DNA of 11,346 nt, from the NCBI GenBank assembly GCA_028711355.1, contig JAQTSL010000096.1:1-11346 (forward strand), given 5' to 3'. The first letter of the stretch is position 1. The number at the start of each line of letters is the position of its first letter. The notes below the pieces were generated by a model. That model worked only from the letters and a program-made list of their open reading frames with translations, had not been told where the DNA came from and searched no databases. A program made the translations under genes and the position numbers. This DNA is from Rhodoferax sp. Its GTDB lineage: Bacteria; Pseudomonadota; Gammaproteobacteria; Burkholderiales; Burkholderiaceae_C. Below are positions 1 to 7,639 of this stretch, one piece after another.

Positions 1-3000
1 TGTGCGGCGGTCAGTGATCTGGCGGTGGTGGAAGATGCGCCTTTTCACGCCGACGTGGCGGCCTCACGCATTCACCGTTGGACCCGTGGTGACTGGCAAC
101 TGCTGCCATTCATTGGGTCACCTGTGGCCTACAGCCTGAAACCGATTCACCTGTGGAAGATGCTTGACAACCTGCGTCGCTCGCTGGTGGCACCGCTGTC
201 TTTGGCCTTGCTGCTGTGCGCCCTGATGGGCTGGGTGCTGTCGCCTTGGGTGGCACTGGCACTGGTTTTGACGGCGTTCTCGGTCGGGCCGTTGATGGGC
301 GCTGTGGTGGGGCTGGTACCCGGTCGAACCGCTCTGGCCAAGCGGCATTTTTACCGTGCGGCCTTGATCGACCTGGCCCGCGCGCTGTGGGGTGGCTTGT
401 GGCAGTTGGCGCAGTTGTTGCAGCAATCCCTGCTGGCGCTTGATGCGATCAGCCGGGCGCTGTACCGTATGACCGTGAGCCAGCGCCACTTGCTGCAATG
501 GACCACGGCGGACACCGCTCAGGCGCAGGCCAAAACCGAATGGGCAGCGGTGCTGTACCAACACCGCGCCGAGCCGGTGCTGGCGCTGCTTGGGCTTGGA
601 TTCATGCTGTGGGCCAACACACCGTTCCCCGGGGTCGCTGCTGCCTTGTGCCTGGTGTGGGCCACGGCGCCGCTGGCCACCTGGTGGGTCAGCCGGGTCT
701 GCACGGTGGACGACGATACCCCGTTGGCCCAGGCTGATCAGCGCTATTTGGCGGGCGTTGCGCGCGACACCTGGCGTTTGTTTGAGCGCTGTGTGACCGC
801 CCAAGACCGCCATCTGCCGCCCGACAACCTGCAGACTGCGCCGCACGACATCGTGGCGCATCGCACCTCGCCCACCAACATTGGTCTGTACTTGTTAAGT
901 GTGGCGAGCGCGCGCCAGTTTGGCTGGATTGGCACGCTCGATCTGCTGGGCCGGCTAGAGGCCACGCTGGCGAGCCTGCTGACACTGCCACGCTACCGTG
1001 GTCATTTTTTGAACTGGTATGACACCCAAACCGGTGAGCCCCTGTTACCGATGTATGTATCGACGGTGGACAGTGGCAACCTTTGCGGCCATTTGCTGGC
1101 CGTGGCTCAGGCCTGCCGCGAACTGGCCGCAGCACCGCTGGATGAGCGTGCCGGTTTGCAAGCGATCGACCAGGCCCGACAACGGCTGCTTGTTCCCCTG
1201 GCCGAGCGGCACACCCTGACCGGGCCGCAACGCGCCGAACTGCGCTGGTTGCTGGCTGACTGCCGCAGCACTTCGCGCTCACTTCACCTGGATACCCAGG
1301 CACGGCTTGCGGCATCTGTTGAGCAACCTGACGTTGGGTATCGGCTGAACGCACTGGCCCAGGCGCTGGAGCAGTTGGCTTGGCAGAGCGACTTCAGTTT
1401 TTTGTACAGCCATCGGCGCCATCTGTTTCACATTGGCTACCGCGTGGCCGAGCAGCAGTGCGACATTGGGTTTTATGACTTGCTGGCCTCTGAGTCGCGC
1501 CTGACCAGTTTGCTGGCCATCGCCAAGGGTGACGTGCCGGTGCGCCACTGGAGCGCGTTGGGGCGGCCCTTTTTTGCGGTGGGTGCCCTGGCCGGATTGC
1601 GCTCATGGACCGGCTCGATGTTTGAATACCTGATGCCTGGTGTGCTGCTGGACGAGCCCTATGGCAGTGTGTTGCACGCAGCTTGCCACGCGGCCTTGCG
1701 CGAGCAAGTGGCGTTTGCCAAGGCGCAAGGCTTGCCCTGGGGCATTTCAGAGTCGGCCTATGCCGCCAGCGATTTCACCTTGGCTTACCAATACGCACCG
1801 CACGGTGTACCCCGGCTGGCACTGCGGCGCACGCCGGCCGACGAGCTGGTGCTGGCACCCTATGCCACCGCCCTGGCGGCCCAGCTCTCACCGCAGGCCG
1901 CGATCGCTAACTTTCAGACGTTACAAGCGTTGGGTGCGCGCGCACGCTACGGGTTTATTGAGGCGCTGGACTACTCAACTGCGGGTCGCGTGGGGAGCGA
2001 CGCCTACACGCCGGTTGAAACCTACATGGCACATCATCAGGGCATGAGCATTGTGGCGCTGGCCAATGTGCTGCTGGACGGTAGCGTCAAGCGCTGGGGC
2101 ATGGCCAACCCGCATCTGCAGGCGGTATCGTCCCTGCTGCATGAACGTGTGCCGCGTGAAATACCGCTGCTGCCGGTGTTGCCAACGGCGTATCAGGCAC
2201 CTGCCCAGCGCAGGCGTGCGGCCGGGTTCTTGCGCGAGGTGATTCCCGGTCTGGGTGCGATTGAGCCGACGCATATCTTGTCCAATGGTCGCTACAGCGT
2301 TTTGTTGCGCGCCAACGGGGCGGGCAACAGTCGCTGGGGCCAGACTGGCATCAACCGTTGGCGTGATGACGCGTTGAGCGATGCCTACGGCAGCTTTTTT
2401 AACCTGACCCGGACGGGTCAACCCCAGCCGTACTCCCTGACCCAGCATCCGGTCCCCGACCACAGCGCCCAGTACACCAGTGTGTTTCATGCCGACCGCG
2501 TGTGTTTTGACGCACTTTGGTCTGAGCTGCAAGCGCACATCACGGTCTGGGTCAGCCCAGAGGACGACATTGAGTTCAGACGAGTGGAGCTGCGCAACTT
2601 GAGTGACCAGCCGCTGGATATTGAGCTGACCTCACACTTTGAAGTGACCTTGTCAGACCCGCGCGCCGATGAGGCGCACCCGGCCTTTGCCAACCTGTTT
2701 GTCACTGCCCAGTGGCTAGCATCGCAACAGGCACTGTGGTTCGAGCGCAAGTCCCGTTTGCAGAGCGAGCCAGCGCTGGCCATGGCGCATTTTTTGACCG
2801 ACGTCAGCACACCTTTGACCGGCATCCGGCTCTGCACCGATCGCCAACGTTGGCGGGGGCGCAACGGCAGCGCCAGCCAACTGTTGGCCGACCTGATGCC
2901 AGCGCCAGATGCGCCAGATCAGCAGGGCGTGGCGCTCGATACCGGACTGGACCCGGTCAGCGTGCTGGCGGTGACCCTGCGCATTGCACCCGGTGCCAAA

Positions 3001-6000
3001 GCGCGCCTGACCTTTGCCACGGCAGCGTCGCTGAGCCGCCAGACCCTGCACGCCGTGGTGGACAAATACCGCCAGGCGGGCAACGTGGCGCGTGCCTCGC
3101 TGATGTCAACCACCCTGACCGGCATCCGGCTGCGGGCGTTGCGCATCAGTAGTGAGAATTTTTCGGTTATGCAGACCCTTACCAGCACCCTGGTGCACAG
3201 CTTGACCCGGGTCCAGGCGCGTGCCGTTCGGCCAGCCAGTGCTGCCAACGAAGTGTGCAACCGTCAACTGCTGTGGCGCCTGGGAATTTCAGGCGACCGG
3301 CCGATTCTGCTGGTGTTGGCAGGCGTGCCGCAGGGGCTGGGCTTGCTGCGCGCGGTGTCCCAAGCGATGAACTTGTGGGCGTGGTCGAGCGTGCCGTGCG
3401 ATCTGGTGGTGGTCAATGCCGAGCCCAACTCGTATCTGCGGCCGCTACAGCGCGACATTGCTACCCTGCGAGACCGGCACAACGCCGAGGGCGGCACCAG
3501 TGCAGAGCCCGCCAGTACCGGGTTTTATTTGCTGCAGATCGACGAACTCAGCAATGCCGAGCTCAGTACGCTGCATAGCCTGGCCAGGGTGCTGCTGCAT
3601 GCGGATGCGCGACCCTTGGCCTTTCATGTGCAAGAGCTCAAGCGCCTGCACGAACAAGCGCTTGCGCAGCGGCAAGACACCCATACCCAGGCCCTGCCAA
3701 TGGGTGTTGCCGGGCTGGCCGGTGTGCCCGCACAAGGGAGGTTTGACGCTGCTGCGGGCGAATTCAGCTTTGCTGTCAGTGCCGCCCAGCGGCCCCTGCG
3801 CCCGTGGATCAACGTGCTGGCCAACCCAGGTTTTGGTGCCCAAATATCAGAAGCCGGTGGCGGCTATACCTGGGCCGTCAACAGCCGCCTGAATCAGCTC
3901 ACCGCCTGGTCCAATGACCCGGTCGGCGACCCGCCGTCAGAGTGGTTTTTATTACAAAACCGCAAGACCGATGAGGTCTGGCGACTCACCCCGGGCGCGG
4001 GCCTGGACCGGGGCATTGCGTTTCACATCGTTCACGGTCAAGGCTACACCACCCTCAGCCATCGCCGGGGTGATTTGGCGGTGTCGTTGACTTGGTGTGT
4101 CGATGCAGTTACCGCGGTCAAGCAGATCCATGTCACGCTGGTCAATCAGGGCACCCGAACCCAAAAATTACGTCTGGTAGGCCTGGTGGAGTGGCTGCTG
4201 GGTGCCAACCGCAGCGACCGCGCCACGGTGCGCACCGCCGTGTTTCGGCAGCGGCTGCCCACGGCGGCGCAAAAGCTGACGGCCTTGCTGGCCAGCCAGC
4301 GCGAAAGCTCGGCTGGTTTTGGTGGCGGTACGGCCTTTTTTGCCATGACGGGCACCGACAATGACTTGGAAGACTGGACTTGCGACCGCCGCGAATTCTT
4401 TGATGCCCGCGGGCACCGGGTGCTGGCTGACCAATTAGGCCAACGCTGCGGTGACGGACTGGACCCGTGCGCCGCTTGGGCGGTGCCGCTGGTCATCAGC
4501 CCCGGTCAATCGGTCAGCCACACCTTTTTACTCGGCTACGCCCATAGCGTGCAGGCCGCGCAGCAACTGGCCACACTGGCCACGCAAACCACACCACAGA
4601 CGCGGCTGGCGCAGGTGCGTGAGCATTGGAACGAGTTGCTGGGGGCCACCACCGTGAGCACGCCCGACCCGCTGTTTGATGCGCTGGTCAACCGTTGGCT
4701 GCTATACCAAACGCTGTCTTGCCGCCTGTGGGTCAAGGCTGGGTTTTACCAAGCCGGCGGAGCCACCGGTTTTCGCGACCAGTTGCAAGACGCCATGGCG
4801 CTGGCCTGGGCCGCGCCGCACCTGCTGCGCGCGCAAATTGTGCTGTGTGCCGGGCATCAGTTTGTGCAGGGTGATGTGCAGCACTGGTGGCACGCGCCAC
4901 TGGGCAATGGTGTGCGCACCCATTTTTCGGATGATTTGCTGTGGCTGGCACACGCCTGTGTGCATTACCTGCGCACCACCGGTGATGCCTCGCTACTCAA
5001 TGAGCAGGTGGCGTTTCTGGAGGGGCCAGCCCTGGCTGCCGAGGCCGAAGATGCCTACTTTACCCCCAGCATCAGCAGCCAGCGCGCATCGGTTTACGAA
5101 CACGCTGCCCGAGCCATTGACCGCAGCCTGAATGTCGGTGTGCATGGCCTGCCGCTGATGGGCACCGGTGACTGGAACGACGGCATGAACCGGGTCGGCC
5201 GCGAGGGCCGGGGCGAATCGGTCTGGCTGGGCTGGTTTTTGTGCCAATTGGTGGGCGACTTTGCACCGTTGGCACACCAGCGCGGCGACAACCAGCGCGC
5301 CCTGCGCTGGGAGCAAGCAGCCGTCGGCTGGAAGCAGGCCTTGCTGGAGACCGCATGGGACGGGAATTGGTTCAAACGGGCTTTCTTTGACGACGGCCAG
5401 GCGCTTGGGTCTGCGACTAACCCAGAGGCCACTATTGACCTGATTGCCCAAGCCTGGTCGGTGCTGTCGCACGTTGCGCCTCCAGACAAGCAGCGCTTGG
5501 CCATGGCGGCGGCGGATGCGCATCTGGTGGATGCACAGGCTGGTCTGATCAAACTGCTAGACCCTCCTTTGGTCAACGCCACACCGAGTGCTGGCTACAT
5601 TCAGGCCTACCCACCCGGGGTGCGTGAAAACGGTGGCCAGTATTCACACGCAGGCATTTGGGCGCTGATGGCGCAGGCGGAGCTGGCCAGGCACAGCGCT
5701 GGTGCAGATTCTGAGGATGGCGCCAGCCCAAGTGAGCAGGCCGCTGAAAGTGCCGGCGATAAGGTTTACCGCTATTTCACTTACCTCAGCCCGGCGCATC
5801 GCGCCAGCCACCCAACGCGTGGCCCGGTCTATGGGCTGGAACCCTATGTGATGGCGGCCGACGTTTACAGCCAGCCGCCGTATGTGGGGCGCGGCGGCTG
5901 GAGCTGGTACACCGGCGCGGCTGCCTGGCTGCACCGCGCTGCCATCGAAGCCATGTTTGGACTGACTCAGCGCGGCGACACCCTGACTTTTCACCCCTGC

Positions 6001-6327
6001 CTGCCCAGCCACTGGCAGCAAGCCGAGATCACACTGGTGCGCCAGCAACGCAGCATACGCTTCATTTTGCTGCGCGCCAGTGATGCACAAGCGCTGGCAC
6101 AGACCGAGCAGTGGGGGGCTAGCTTGCTGCGCGTAGCTGAGCCACTGCACTGGCCGGATTTGCCAGCCAAAAGCTGCTTTGTGGTTGCGTTGCCGTTGCC
6201 AGGCCAGCATACCGATGGCGACTGGCGGCGGGATAAAACTGACTGCGCGCCCAGCACACCTGATAGTTCACGCCACCCCGAACACAGGGTGCGCGAACGC
6301 GCAGACCGGTTGGCGCAATCAACTTAG
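1..6327 (+). CDS. ndvB: Cyclic beta-1,2-glucan synthase (NdvB/ChvB type), C-terminal ~2100 residues; 5' end outside window
   Basis: This large inner-membrane enzyme class builds cyclic beta-1,2-glucans of the periplasm from UDP-glucose; the GH94-like part controls chain length by phosphorolysis. The frame is open from base 1, so the GTG at 25 is not the true start; full-length homologues are about 2800 residues. Numbered from that GTG, the sequence shows: the end of the glycosyltransferase domain (RWTRGDWQ, 19-26); membrane segments at about 53-72, 74-98, 183-199 and 201-222; a glucoamylase-like domain with PWGISES (571-577) and YMAHHQGMS (667-675); a first GH94 sugar-binding beta-sandwich from about 749; a second from about 1275 (GGGYTWAVNSR); and a GH94 catalytic barrel from about 1550 with GFRDQLQD, GDWNDGMN (1715-1722, holding the family's catalytic Asp), GGQYSHAG (1870 on) and GGWSWYTG (1957-1964). 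All key motifs look intact. The last ~41 residues (from 2060) are polar and unlike a domain. The stop is TAG at 6325. Family and domain roles are established knowledge; cyclic product and linkage in this organism are inferred. The gene symbol is by family. Confidence 0.9.
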   Translation, partial: CAAVSDLAVVEDAPFHADVAASRIHRWTRGDWQLLPFIGSPVAYSLKPIHLWKMLDNLRRSLVAPLSLALLLCALMGWVLSPWVALALVLTAFSVGPLMGAVVGLVPGRTALAKRHFYRAALIDLARALWGGLWQLAQLLQQSLLALDAISRALYRMTVSQRHLLQWTTADTAQAQAKTEWAAVLYQHRAEPVLALLGLGFMLWANTPFPGVAAALCLVWATAPLATWWVSRVCTVDDDTPLAQADQRYLAGVARDTWRLFERCVTAQDRHLPPDNLQTAPHDIVAHRTSPTNIGLYLLSVASARQFGWIGTLDLLGRLEATLASLLTLPRYRGHFLNWYDTQTGEPLLPMYVSTVDSGNLCGHLLAVAQACRELAAAPLDERAGLQAIDQARQRLLVPLAERHTLTGPQRAELRWLLADCRSTSRSLHLDTQARLAASVEQPDVGYRLNALAQALEQLAWQSDFSFLYSHRRHLFHIGYRVAEQQCDIGFYDLLASESRLTSLLAIAKGDVPVRHWSALGRPFFAVGALAGLRSWTGSMFEYLMPGVLLDEPYGSVLHAACHAALREQVAFAKAQGLPWGISESAYAASDFTLAYQYAPHGVPRLALRRTPADELVLAPYATALAAQLSPQAAIANFQTLQALGARARYGFIEALDYSTAGRVGSDAYTPVETYMAHHQGMSIVALANVLLDGSVKRWGMANPHLQAVSSLLHERVPREIPLLPVLPTAYQAPAQRRRAAGFLREVIPGLGAIEPTHILSNGRYSVLLRANGAGNSRWGQTGINRWRDDALSDAYGSFFNLTRTGQPQPYSLTQHPVPDHSAQYTSVFHADRVCFDALWSELQAHITVWVSPEDDIEFRRVELRNLSDQPLDIELTSHFEVTLSDPRADEAHPAFANLFVTAQWLASQQALWFERKSRLQSEPALAMAHFLTDVSTPLTGIRLCTDRQRWRGRNGSASQLLADLMPAPDAPDQQGVALDTGLDPVSVLAVTLRIAPGAKARLTFATAASLSRQTLHAVVDKYRQAGNVARASLMSTTLTGIRLRALRISSENFSVMQTLTSTLVHSLTRVQARAVRPASAANEVCNRQLLWRLGISGDRPILLVLAGVPQGLGLLRAVSQAMNLWAWSSVPCDLVVVNAEPNSYLRPLQRDIATLRDRHNAEGGTSAEPASTGFYLLQIDELSNAELSTLHSLARVLLHADARPLAFHVQELKRLHEQALAQRQDTHTQALPMGVAGLAGVPAQGRFDAAAGEFSFAVSAAQRPLRPWINVLANPGFGAQISEAGGGYTWAVNSRLNQLTAWSNDPVGDPPSEWFLLQNRKTDEVWRLTPGAGLDRGIAFHIVHGQGYTTLSHRRGDLAVSLTWCVDAVTAVKQIHVTLVNQGTRTQKLRLVGLVEWLLGANRSDRATVRTAVFRQRLPTAAQKLTALLASQRESSAGFGGGTAFFAMTGTDNDLEDWTCDRREFFDARGHRVLADQLGQRCGDGLDPCAAWAVPLVISPGQSVSHTFLLGYAHSVQAAQQLATLATQTTPQTRLAQVREHWNELLGATTVSTPDPLFDALVNRWLLYQTLSCRLWVKAGFYQAGGATGFRDQLQDAMALAWAAPHLLRAQIVLCAGHQFVQGDVQHWWHAPLGNGVRTHFSDDLLWLAHACVHYLRTTGDASLLNEQVAFLEGPALAAEAEDAYFTPSISSQRASVYEHAARAIDRSLNVGVHGLPLMGTGDWNDGMNRVGREGRGESVWLGWFLCQLVGDFAPLAHQRGDNQRALRWEQAAVGWKQALLETAWDGNWFKRAFFDDGQALGSATNPEATIDLIAQAWSVLSHVAPPDKQRLAMAAADAHLVDAQAGLIKLLDPPLVNATPSAGYIQAYPPGVRENGGQYSHAGIWALMAQAELARHSAGADSEDGASPSEQAAESAGDKVYRYFTYLSPAHRASHPTRGPVYGLEPYVMAADVYSQPPYVGRGGWSWYTGAAAWLHRAAIEAMFGLTQRGDTLTFHPCLPSHWQQAEITLVRQQRSIRFILLRASDAQALAQTEQWGASLLRVAEPLHWPDLPAKSCFVVALPLPGQHTDGDWRRDKTDCAPSTPDSSRHPEHRVRERADRLAQST

Positions 6328-6372
6328 TCTTGCCAGCACGGCGCTGACGGCCAATGTGGGGGCTGTTCGGCC
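6314..6372 (+). other. Out-of-frame signal-peptide-like stretch upstream of the DUF11 ORF
   Basis: Read in the frame of base 6314, this segment encodes RNQLSLASTALTANVGAV, a short basic start followed by a small-residue/hydrophobic stretch, as expected for a secretory signal. It then runs into RPCPR and a TGA at 6383. Changing frame near 6367 instead gives SAMPALNVQKSVV, which would complete an Ala-x-Ala-like cleavage area and enter the DUF11 domain. No ATG, GTG or TTG precedes it closely in that frame. The overlap with the 3' end of the glucan synthase gene is 14 bases. The interpretation as a decayed signal peptide is inference. Confidence 0.35.
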
Positions 6373-6843
6373 ATGCCCGCGTTGAATGTGCAGAAGTCGG
6401 TGGTCGCGCATTCTGATCGGTTCAATGCCAGTAGTCAGCCCAAAGCCATCCCCGGCGCGCTGATGGCTTACAGCGTGACGGTGAGCAATGCGGGTGCGGG
6501 TGCTGCTGACGATGCCAGTACCGTCGTCACCGACCTGCTACCAGCGCAGGTGGCGTTGTATGTGGCTGACCTGGGCGCTATCGGCTCGGGCCCACTGCTG
6601 TTCACCCAAGGCAGCCCCAGTAGTGGCCTGAGCTACACCTTCACTTCGCTGGCCAGCAATACCGACGATGTCGATTTTTCGGCCGACAACGGGGTTACCT
6701 GGAGCTATCTGCCGGTGCCCGGCAGCGACGGCTGCGATCCGTTGGTGACCGGCTTGCGCAGCAACCCCAAAGGCAGCTTCGTGGCCGCCAGCTCGGTGCC
6801 CGTGCCAAGCTTTGCCTTGACCTACCGGGTATGTATCAAATAG
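6373..6843 (+). CDS. DUF11-type (TIGR01451-like) surface or secreted protein, signal peptide apparently lost
   Basis: The 156-residue product resembles the single-domain DUF11 proteins of Betaproteobacteria, which are beta-sandwich, presumably exported proteins of unknown role. Residues 5-40 read like the family's opening (NVQKSVVAHSD, then PKAIPGALMAYSVTVSNAG), followed by VVTDLLPAQVALYV and a C-terminal half with DDVDFSADNGVTWSYLPVPG and SNPKGSFVA. Family members normally carry an N-terminal signal peptide; here none is in frame. The preceding in-frame stop is TAG 6325, the stop of the glucan synthase gene, and no other ATG, GTG or TTG lies in frame between it and the ATG at 6373. Only a weak G-run (about 6356-6361) precedes that ATG. 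A signal-peptide-like stretch lies just upstream in another frame, so this may be a pseudogene or may contain a sequence error. The last residues and the stop fall in a repeat-like element. Function unknown; domain assignment is from recognition of family pattern. Confidence 0.6.
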   Translation: MPALNVQKSVVAHSDRFNASSQPKAIPGALMAYSVTVSNAGAGAADDASTVVTDLLPAQVALYVADLGAIGSGPLLFTQGSPSSGLSYTFTSLASNTDDVDFSADNGVTWSYLPVPGSDGCDPLVTGLRSNPKGSFVAASSVPVPSFALTYRVCIK

Positions 6844-6889
6844 CCTTGTAGCGCGCTATTGACAAGCAAAAGTAGCTCTTTATTTAATA
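6834..6889. repeat. Imperfect dyad repeat spanning the DUF11 stop codon; possible Comamonadaceae intergenic repeat or bidirectional terminator
   Basis: TATCAAATA (6834-6842) pairs with TATTTAATA (6881-6889) at 8 of 9 positions. Inside lie a second short inverted repeat, CTTGT (6845-6849) with ACAAG (6862-6866), and a perfect 10-base palindrome TAGCGCGCTA (6849-6858). The outer arms are AT-rich and the centre GC-rich. The stop codon TAG (6841-6843) is within or adjacent to the left arm. The layout (AATAGC, then a GCGC core, then GTAGCTC and ATAG) recalls small dispersed repeats common between genes in Comamonadaceae, from memory only. Sitting between convergent genes, it could end transcription from either side, but there is no classic GC stem plus U-run. 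Confidence 0.4.
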
Positions 6890-7010
6890 GTAATTGGTTG
6901 TTAAATTTGGCCCTATCGTGCTGGTTAACGGCTTCCAGCTTGGCACTATCGTCGCTTAGATTGTGTGGAAACGGCACTCTCAAAACGCGACATTTGCAAC
7001 TTCTGCAGCC
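6844..7010. other. Convergent intergenic region, AT-richer than flanks
   Basis: These 167 bp separate the stop of the DUF11 ORF from the stop of the 186-residue gene on the other strand. Besides the repeat candidate at its left end, it holds a short inverted repeat GCTGG (6920-6924) / CCAGC (6935-6939) with a 10-base loop, and CTATCGT twice (6913 and 6946 area). No credible ORF, tRNA or strong intrinsic terminator was seen. Confidence 0.5.
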
Positions 7011-7571
7011 CTAATTGAGGTATTTGCGGGGCGGGCCTGGCGCCAGCAGGTCGGCCGCCTGGTCTGGCGTTGGGGCGTTGGTCGGGGCCGGTGCAAGGCT
7101 CCAGCCAGACGTCTGTAGCGCGGCCTCCAGCAGATGGATCATGTTGTGCAACAGGGCGGTGTCAAGGTTGATTTGAAAGTTTCGGGGCGTGGCCCCCAAT
7201 TTTTCATGAAAGCCAATTTGCAAGTTGCCATCAGCCATGGGAACCATTTGAAGGGTGGTCGCCAGCAGCGGCTCAGGCCCCAGCGGGAACGACTTGGCTT
7301 GTGCCTGAAACGGGGTCTTGAAGTCGCCTTGCGCCAGCGACGCCTGTTTTTTGAACGCCATCAGCATCTGTTTGGTGCTGTCGTCTGCGCTGCCGAGCTG
7401 GGCTTTGCTGACCTCTGCCTGGCTGACCTGCTGGGTGAGTTGCGGCAAGAATTGCAGCAGCATACGGCGCGTGAACCAGACCCGCAGCATTTCCTGCGCC
7501 TGGGTGCTGATCTGCACCAGAACCCGATCTTGTTCGGGATGGTAGTTGATTGAGAGCTGGTGGATTTTCAT
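7011..7571 (-). CDS. Uncharacterised 186-residue protein, last gene of the ATP-grasp/transglutaminase cluster
   Basis: I do not recognise a named family. The protein begins MKIHQLSINY, has a short predicted beta region with RVLVQIST (17-24) and a distinctive LRVWFTRRM (29-37), then a probably helical, Gln-rich part (about 38-80), a second possible beta region (FQAQAK and LQIGFHEKLG, about 88-125), a helix (LHNMIHLLEAAL, 141-152) and a Pro/Ala-rich tail (160-186). There is no signal peptide, membrane segment or Cys, so it is probably cytoplasmic. It has the same strand as the transglutaminase-like gene and starts 68 bp after it, so co-transcription is likely. The ATG at 7569-7571 has no Shine-Dalgarno in front; a 10-base direct repeat occupies that space. 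The overlapping + strand reading frame looks like a shadow. The start could be elsewhere, but the N-terminal residues look like real protein. Confidence 0.75.
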   Translation of the reverse strand: MKIHQLSINYHPEQDRVLVQISTQAQEMLRVWFTRRMLLQFLPQLTQQVSQAEVSKAQLGSADDSTKQMLMAFKKQASLAQGDFKTPFQAQAKSFPLGPEPLLATTLQMVPMADGNLQIGFHEKLGATPRNFQINLDTALLHNMIHLLEAALQTSGWSLAPAPTNAPTPDQAADLLAPGPPRKYLN

Positions 7572-7572
7572 G

Positions 7573-7608
7573 TCAAAAGGTGCATACGGTCATTGTGTTC
7601 AAAAGGTG
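7573..7608. repeat. Pair of 10-bp direct repeats TCAAAAGGTG before the 186-residue gene
   Basis: TCAAAAGGTG occurs at 7573-7582 and again at 7599-7608, a period of 26 bp, in the 68-bp gap between the transglutaminase-like gene and the 186-residue gene. In the direction of transcription it reads CACCTTTTGA, with the second copy ending one base before the start codon. It occupies the position where a ribosome binding site is expected. A regulatory role is only a possibility. Confidence 0.35.
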
Positions 7609-7639
7609 TGGCGATCTACCTCAAAGCGGTCGGTTCGCA

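Noticed and set aside
118..861. Long antisense reading frame (247 codons) opposite the glucan synthase.
   Set aside because: Its composition is Arg/Gln/His-rich low-complexity, typical of the reverse frame of a GC-rich gene, and the opposite strand encodes recognised membrane segments.
2816..3131. A 16-base exact direct repeat TGACCGGCATCCGGCT at 2816-2831 and 3116-3131, exactly 300 bp apart, encoding TGIRL twice in the glucan synthase.
   Set aside because: Both places fit the expected family sequence at different positions of the protein (before a TDR-WRGR motif and before LRALRIS). The similarity does not extend to either side, so it looks like chance with shared codon preference, not an internal duplication.
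6920..6939. GCTGG/CCAGC hairpin as an intrinsic terminator for the - strand cluster.
   Set aside because: The stem is only 5 bp with a 10-base loop, lies about 70 bases beyond the stop codon, and is not followed by a U-run in either direction.
7134..7553. Reading frame of 139 codons on the + strand opposite the 186-residue gene.
   Set aside because: Considered because the 186-residue gene is itself unassigned. The - strand protein has a plausible secondary-structure pattern and fits the cluster's strand, whereas the + strand frame is rich in Arg/Gln/Leu and looks like a shadow.
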